Shown piece after piece: positions 58,485-64,000 of a stretch of DNA of 64,000 nucleotides. Under the pieces are notes generated by a model. The model was not told where the DNA came from and searched no databases. It worked only from the letters and a program-made list of their open reading frames with translations. Position numbers and translations under genes: made by a program. The stretch covers positions 32,182,765 to 32,246,764 of the forward strand of contig CM048840.1 of the NCBI GenBank assembly GCA_026545765.1. Direction: 5' to 3'. Every line of letters starts with the position of its first letter. Position 1 is the first letter of the stretch. This DNA is from Plantago major. Taxonomy: Eukaryota; Streptophyta; Magnoliopsida; Lamiales; Plantaginaceae.

Positions 58485-59795
58485 TTAAAACTAGATAATT
58501 ATACATTTTTTCTCGACTTGGTTTTATTATGGTTTTTCGCGGATCTTTTGACCCGGATTCATTAAAAACGGGTCAAGTATAATGTAAAAACTAGACAATA
58601 TAATGTAAAAACTAGACAATATAGACAATTATGTTTCACTGAGTAAATTTTTGGATAAGTAATTCAGTTACAAAACTAGACAATATCATCATCAGTTCAA
58701 AACACTAATTTTTCTTCGATTGCTTTAGTTTCTTCAGAGCATTCTTCTTCAAATCATCCAATACACCCTCTTCAAAATCATCATCAGCATAAGGTCTCTT
58801 ATATCAAGGAAAAGGAGTTCCTTGGAACAGCTCCATATGCTTCATCAGAAAAACACCACAGTCAAAAGTTCCAAGTTTTCCAAATCCAATCAAGCTTCAC
58901 AATTTATACAAAAAAAAAAAAACATTGAACATTTATACAAAAACTAGAAAATTCCTCTCATAAACTAGACAATATAATGTAAAAACTAGAGAATTCATCT
59001 CTTAAACTAAACAATATAGTGTAAAAACTAGACAATATATACAATTATGTTCATGTTTGATCATAAAACTAGACAATATACACTAAAATCTAGATAATAT
59101 CTCGTAAAAACTAGACAAATATGTCGAGCTCATTTAGTAAATTTGATTTGAAGGTGAAGGTGAAAATGTAAAAACTAGAGAATTCCTAGATATAATGTAA
59201 AAACTAGAAAATTTCTCGCATAAACTAGACAATATAATGTAAAAACTAAACAATATAATGTAAATTTAATATCATGTAAAAACTAGAGAATTTCTTTCAT
59301 AAACTAAACAATATAATGTAAAGACTAGTCAATATAGACAATTATGTTCATGTTTGATAATAAAACTAGACAATATATACTAAAAACTAGACAAATATGT
59401 TGAGATCAGTTAGTAAATATCTTGAATAAACTTATTGCCACTCGATATAACAAAAAAAAATTAATATCATGTAAAAACTAGATAATTCCTTTCATAAACT
59501 AAACAATATAGTGTAAAAACTAGACAATATAGTGTAAAAACTAGACAATATAGACAATTATGTTCATGTTTGATAATAAAACTAGACAATATTTCGTAAA
59601 AACTAGACACTATCCTCTAAAAACTAGACAAATATGTTGAGATCAGTTAGTAAATTAATTTGATAGTTGAAGGTGAAAATGTAAAAACTAGAGAATTCCT
59701 AGACAATATAATGTAAAAACTAGAGAACTCCTCGCATAAACTAGACAATATGATGTAAAAACTAGACAATATAATGTAACAACTAGACAGACAAC
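58485..59795 (+). repeat. AAAAACTAGACAATAT repeat array
   Basis: At least fifteen copies of ACTAGACAA, and many one-base variants (ACTAGAGAA, ACTAAACAA, ACTAGATAA), usually within ATAATGTAAAAACTAGACAA. A higher-order unit with ATTATGTTCATGTTTGAT, then AAAACTAGACAATAT, then GTTGAGATCAGTTAGTAAAT begins near 59041, 59338 and 59555. A single related motif reappears at about 61110-61125, beyond the second CACTA block, so the block probably sits inside this repeat. Confidence 0.88.
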
Positions 59796-60003
59796 ACGAA
59801 ACGATCCTAATGTACCAAATAACAGACAACACGAAACGGAAATAACGCACAAAAATCATTTCACCAGCAGAAAAACTTTCCCAAACGCTAAAATAGCAAC
59901 CAATTATACTTCCTAACTTGAGGATTACACAAAAGGTCGATTGGAGATATTAATTTGGAGAATGTGGTACTAACCAAACAAGCAGCAAGCATGACGAACC
60001 CGA

Positions 60004-60368
60004 CACTACAAGAAAACCAGGAAAAAACGACGTTATGGGGCGACGGATTTTATCCGTCGCCCCATAACGACGGATCGGTAAACTGGGCGACGGAAACTAT
60101 CCGTCGCCCAGTTTGGCGACGGATAATAGTTATCCGTCGCTTATTAGCGACGGATAACTTATCCGTCGCTAATTTGGGCGACGGATAAATATTTATCCGT
60201 CGCCCAAGTTTGACTTTTATTTAAAAAAAAAAGAAATTTTTTTTTTTTTTTTAAAACTGGGCGACGGATAGATTATCCGTCGCCTTATAGCGACGGATAC
60301 CTATCCGTCGCCAAAAATGGCGACGGATCGACTCTGGGCCGACGGACACGTGTCCGTCGGCCCAGAGT
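60004..60368 (+). mobile_element. CACTA terminus with long regular palindromes (copy 2)
   Basis: CACTACAAGAAAA at 60004 is followed by a chain of near-perfect hairpins built on GCGACGGATA/TATCCGTCGC. These are 60031-60069 (18-bp stem, 3-base loop), 60080-60114 (15-bp stem), 60144-60172 (14-bp stem, one-base loop), 60174-60207 (34-bp palindrome) and 60331-60368 (38-bp palindrome), plus smaller ones at 60117-60140, 60259-60284 and 60287-60312. Such subterminal repeats bind CACTA transposases. The far end is not seen. Confidence 0.8.
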
Positions 60369-61130
60369 TTCCTAATTTGGACGGACAGAGAGGCAGTCTG
60401 CCTCATTTTTTCATCTTCTCCCTTCTTCTTCCTCATTCTCTTCTTCTCCTCTCATCGCGATTGGCAGGCCAACGAAGATCAAGCGGCAGCTCGAGGAGCT
60501 TCTGCCAGAAATCGGAGGTGATTGGAAACGATTTCTTGCCGACGAACTCTCCGATCTCAGCTCCTCCGTCCGATCTCAGCTACTCGGCCCGATCTCCGAT
60601 CTCATCGGTCCGATCTCGGCTCCTTCGTCCGATCTTCGATCTCAGCTTCTCCGTCTGATCTCCGATCTCAGTTTCTCCCTCCAATCCTCAACAATCGCGA
60701 TGAAACTGAAAATCGAAAATCAAGCAACAACAACGAAAATCGAACAACAACAACAAGCAAAACGCAAAATCGATCAACAACGAGCAAAACGCAAAAATAG
60801 AGCAACAACGAAGCAACAAAATGCAAAATCGAACTCAAAAACACTAAAATCAAGTTTCAACAGCCATTACCTGATGATCGCGCAATGAATCGCCAAAAGT
60901 AGAGAGAAAATCGCTCCAGAAACAAGGGTTTTGTCAAAATCCAGAAAAAATCGCCAAAAGCGAGAGAAAAGCGGAAGCAAACGGTGGAAAATAGAAAAAA
61001 ACTGAAAAATACCTATTTATACTGTACCCAGATATAAAACGGTAAGACCCGCATGCATTTTGACCCGCGAAACCGGTTAATTTTGACCCGTGAAATATAA
61101 AACGGGTAAAACTAAAAACTAGACAATTTG
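60369..61130 (+). other. Region inside CACTA copy 2: low-complexity sequence
   Basis: A leader-like CTTCTTCTTCC stretch is followed by six or more CCGATCTC(AG) units (60545-60690) and then AAAATCGAACAACAACAA-type repeats (60700-60850). Open frames here (113, 92 and 62 codons) follow the repeats and have no recognised domain. They could be a captured host exon or noise. Confidence 0.45.
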
Positions 61131-61463
61131 TATAGAAAGCTAGGGGATTTTTGGACTCTCCAAATATTATAGGACTTTTATAAGACTAAGTATTAATCCA
61201 TTAGGCCTTCTCCATTGGACAAACTGGTGCAACGCCACTGGGCATTTCACCGGGTTGCATTGGTTTTTCTTCGGCTTAATTGTTGCCAAAGACCCTTTGA
61301 CACCAAAAATTACAAAAATGATCTAGCATTCGTTAATATCACATTATAACTCAAAGAATGCTAAGTTAATATAATGTTGTAACTCAACAATTGGGGAGTA
61401 AATATAGTGTTGCAGCTCAGATGGTCTATGTTTGAATTAAAAGTTTGAGAGTGATATCGGCCT
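61131..61463. other. Spacer before the LINE
   Basis: No feature recognised. The LINE 5' end may lie in 61440-61640 (CTCTCTCTAGAAATCGATC leader), but no boundary could be placed. Confidence 0.4.
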
Positions 61464-61675
61464 ATGAAAAACTCGGTTTCTTTTATCTTCCCTTTTCTTT
61501 TCCTATTGCACAAGGCTTCTTTCTGTTCTTTTCTTCTTCTTAAACATCAAAATATATTAAAAACTCTCACGTTTGAGATTCTAGCATACAGACTTTCTCT
61601 CTCTAGAAATCGATCGTCAGAAAACTCCCGATCTGAGCTCTATCCCACTCAATAACGGACGACGATCGCTACGGC

Positions 61676-63121
61676 ATGAAGAGAACGCACGGCCGGCCAC
61701 GAAAGAAGGTGGCTTCGCCTTCTCCTCAGCGTACCAACACGGTACAGGGAAACAACTGTGTTGATGAGGTGGAGCGGGAAGAAGATCCGGCGGAAACAGG
61801 GGGTTTATCGCAAAAAGAGGAAGATGTCGATCAGAGGACTCCAAAGCAGATCGATTCAGAGCAGAGCAAGACACAGGACGACCCAATTGAGACAAACCAT
61901 GACGAAATCCTAGAATTGACAGGCAACCATGGTCGATCGATCAGAGAACTTGGAAACGGAGAAGATATCGACAGAATTGAACCTGTCGAGCAGAGAACTC
62001 AGGTAGATAAGACCGATAACACTTTTCCCGTGGCTGGTCAGAATGGAATAGGGGCAACTTCGCCTCAGCTTTGGACGGATATAATTAGGGGAATTCGGGA
62101 AAATTCCCGGGGCATTGCTATCGAATTTTCAACCCCTATGATTGTGAATGGGGAGATTGAGGTTGAAATTGATAAGGATGATGTCGAATCCGAGATTGAA
62201 TTTTGGCAGACATCGCTGATTATGTATGTGCTAGTAGGTGACTTGACAATGAATGCGGTAAAACAATACATGATCAAATTCTGGAATTTCGTTGCCTTGC
62301 CGGAGATGTTCTATAATGAGGAGGGATACTTTATACTCAAATTCAGGACAATGGAAGATAGGAATGTTGTGCTGAACAAGGGCCCTTACACGATTTATAA
62401 TATGACGATGTTCTTGCGGGAATGGGTAACTGGTTTTTCTTTGAAAGATGACATGATGCGTGCTGTACCGATATGGGTTAAACTACCTCAGCTGCCACTA
62501 CATCTCTGGGGCTCCAAAAGCCTGGGTAAAATTGGGAGTGCTCTGGGAAAGCCGATGTTCACAGATGAGTGTACTGCACGGAAGTTGCGTGTTTCTTACG
62601 CTAGAATCTTGGTTGAGGTTGATATCACAAAGCCGCTCAGAGATTTCGTCACGATTAAGGATTTGAAGGAGAAGGTGATCAAACAACCAGTAGAGTATGA
62701 GTGGAAGCCGTTGTTCTGTGAGAAGTGTCAAAAGATTGGGCATGTTTGCAACCCTCCGGCTCGAAGAAATACACCTAGACCACAGCCACGGCAGATCAAG
62801 CAGTGGCGTGTGCAAGCTGATCGGCGTCCACAGATGGTTGAGGATCGAGTTGTGCCGCATAGATTTGAGGTGGGGAATAGCTTTCAAAATAGTCAGCATA
62901 CAGAGGCAGGGGCGGGCAACCGCATAAGGCAACCCCAGGAGACACAGAAACAAACGGACTGGATCACTATCGAGGGGTCACCAAGAACCAGGAATAAGGG
63001 GAAGGAACCTATGGTGGATCCCCCGGATCGCTCCACAGGAGAAAGCATTCAGTGCCAGAACGGGTTTGAGTCATTGAGGATTTCGGATGATCCTCTCTTG
63101 GCTCATGATCCGGGTCCATGA
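61676..63121 (+). CDS. LINE ORF1 (DUF4283-type gag-like protein)
   Basis: 481 codons from ATG 61676 (MKRTHGRPRKKVASPSPQRT). A charged N-terminus of about 130 residues is followed by the DUF4283-like domain (about 165-330). Its blocks are FWQTSLIMYVLVGDLTMNAV, FWNFVALPEMFYNEEGYFIL, LNKGPYTIYNMTMFLREW, VPIWVKLPQLPLHLWG and RISYARILVEVDI-like RVSYARILVEVDI. A zinc-knuckle-like CEKCQKIGHVC follows at about 350, and a basic, Gln-rich tail after it. This is the RNA-binding ORF1 protein of plant L1-type LINEs. The last Cys of the knuckle sits two residues after His, not the usual four or five. The frame is intact and ends at TGA 63119-63121, overlapping the ORF2 start. Confidence 0.85.
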   Translation: MKRTHGRPRKKVASPSPQRTNTVQGNNCVDEVEREEDPAETGGLSQKEEDVDQRTPKQIDSEQSKTQDDPIETNHDEILELTGNHGRSIRELGNGEDIDRIEPVEQRTQVDKTDNTFPVAGQNGIGATSPQLWTDIIRGIRENSRGIAIEFSTPMIVNGEIEVEIDKDDVESEIEFWQTSLIMYVLVGDLTMNAVKQYMIKFWNFVALPEMFYNEEGYFILKFRTMEDRNVVLNKGPYTIYNMTMFLREWVTGFSLKDDMMRAVPIWVKLPQLPLHLWGSKSLGKIGSALGKPMFTDECTARKLRVSYARILVEVDITKPLRDFVTIKDLKEKVIKQPVEYEWKPLFCEKCQKIGHVCNPPARRNTPRPQPRQIKQWRVQADRRPQMVEDRVVPHRFEVGNSFQNSQHTEAGAGNRIRQPQETQKQTDWITIEGSPRTRNKGKEPMVDPPDRSTGESIQCQNGFESLRISDDPLLAHDPGP

Positions 63122-64000
63122 TTATTTCATGGAACGTGAGGGGGTGCAATAATATAGCCAAACTTCGTGAGATAAACTCCCGTCTCAATGGATTAAATTT
63201 TGCATTGGCTATACTAGTGGAGACACGAGTGAAAGAAGGGAAAAGTAAGTATATCAGGAGTAAGTTGGGAACTAAATGGTGCTATCTAGATAATTATGTT
63301 TACCACCCGAATGGCCGAATCTGGTTATTGTGGGATCCGAAGCAAGTTGATGTCAAGTTAGTCACGGCCAGTCCTCAATTTCTACATTGTGGTGTATATG
63401 ACATGAGTGGGGTCCTTATCACGTGGATTACGGCTGTGTATGCTCTCAATCTACTAGAAGATCGTAAGCTGCTGTGGAGGAATATCGAGGGACTTAGCCA
63501 ACAAGTTCAGGGACAGTGGATTTTAATGGGGGATTTCAATAATGTCCTAACCTCACAGGATAAGATTGGAGGATCTTTGGTACAGCCTTCCGAATATGTT
63601 GATCTAGTAAACATGATGGATATAGTGGGGCTAAATGAGGTTGATAGCATTGGAGACCAATTTACTTGGCATAATAAACATATTCTGGACCCTATCTACT
63701 CGTGAATTGATCGAGTACTCGGTAACTTGCGATGGTTTCAGGATTTTAGTCATGTGCCGGTGGAAATCATGACTCCGACTATATCTGATCATGCAATGTT
63801 AGTCTTGAGGTTGTGGGACACGCCGCCAAAGATTAGGAGGCAGTTCCGGTTTATTAACAGTGTGGTAGACACCCCGGGCTTCATGGAACAGATTCGGCTG
63901 AATTAGGATAAACCTACGAGGGGTAGATCGATGGTGACGGTTTGGGATAAGCTGAAGAGGATTCAGCCACTGATCCGTAACAACCAATGGTGATTCTCGG
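63118..64000 (+). pseudogene. LINE ORF2, endonuclease part (runs off window)
   Basis: Begins ATG 63118 (MIISWNVRGCNNIAKLREIN), the normal start of the apurinic-type endonuclease. Motifs seen are SWNVRG, ILVETRV, GRIWLLWDP, WILMGDFNNVL (catalytic GDFN) and, past a stop, ISDHAMLVL (SDH motif). TGA at 63703-63705 (where relatives read an Arg in the I-x-S-R-I-D-R-V block; CGA to TGA), TAG at about 63904 and TGA near 63991 interrupt it. Reverse transcriptase lies beyond the window. ORF1 above is intact while ORF2 is broken. Confidence 0.88.

Overview
This is nuclear plant DNA, most likely from a eudicot. The evidence is spliced genes with GT-AG introns for an SmB-type splicing protein, a plant TBC/Rab-GAP protein and a YUCCA-type flavin monooxygenase, together with plant-typical transposon families: SIRE-like Ty1/copia, Tat-type and chromovirus-type Ty3/gypsy, MULE, CACTA, Stowaway- and Emigrant-like MITEs and a DUF4283-type LINE. 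Long TA, CA and GT microsatellites are common. I see no rRNA, tRNA, CRISPR or prokaryotic operon. The species cannot be named from the sequence.

Layout. 1-9323: 3' part of a SIRE-like copia element, with broken RT/RNase H, a long decayed accessory gene that has its own TATA box and five short introns, a polypurine tract and a 1.7-kb 3' LTR. 9324-13200: AT-rich repeats, a (TA)n tract and a partial tandem duplication of the 5' region of the next gene. 13246-14035: SmB/B'-like gene with a 4-bp frameshift. 14986-20473: TBC-domain pseudogene lacking its 5' exons. 20474-22490: intergenic DNA ending in two perfect hairpins.

22.5-37.8 kb is a three-level nest. A copia-type LTR fragment is split by a chromovirus remnant, which is split by a Tat-type gypsy element (23848-35499). 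The Tat element is the most striking object here. Its two LTRs are INVERTED relative to each other, both outer ends are the same (U5) LTR end, and a perfect 5-bp target duplication (ATGTC) flanks it. The right LTR lacks its first 17 bp and is joined straight to the reverse-transcriptase region; gag and protease are absent. Three TATA-led transcription units run antisense to pol.

38461-40607: YUCCA-like gene with two frameshifts. 41-46 kb: MITEs and repeats (Emigrant-like, hAT-like with an 8-bp TSD, Stowaway-like). 46002: CACTA terminus with subterminal hairpins. 48200-48749: apparently intact two-exon GRF zinc-finger gene, convergent with a decayed MULE transposase gene (49410-54323, minus) that carries a microsatellite expansion inside its catalytic exon and a 1.36-kb insertion near its 3' end. 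56-58.5 kb: microsatellites and unrecognised AT-rich DNA. 58.5-59.8 kb: an ACTAGACAAT repeat array. 60004: a second CACTA terminus with very regular long palindromes. 61.5-64 kb: 5' part of a LINE whose ORF1 and ORF2 overlap at ATGA.

All three recognisable host genes are broken, so this looks like a gene-poor tract where host copies are decaying among nested transposons. Gene names rest on remembered family motifs; no database search was possible.
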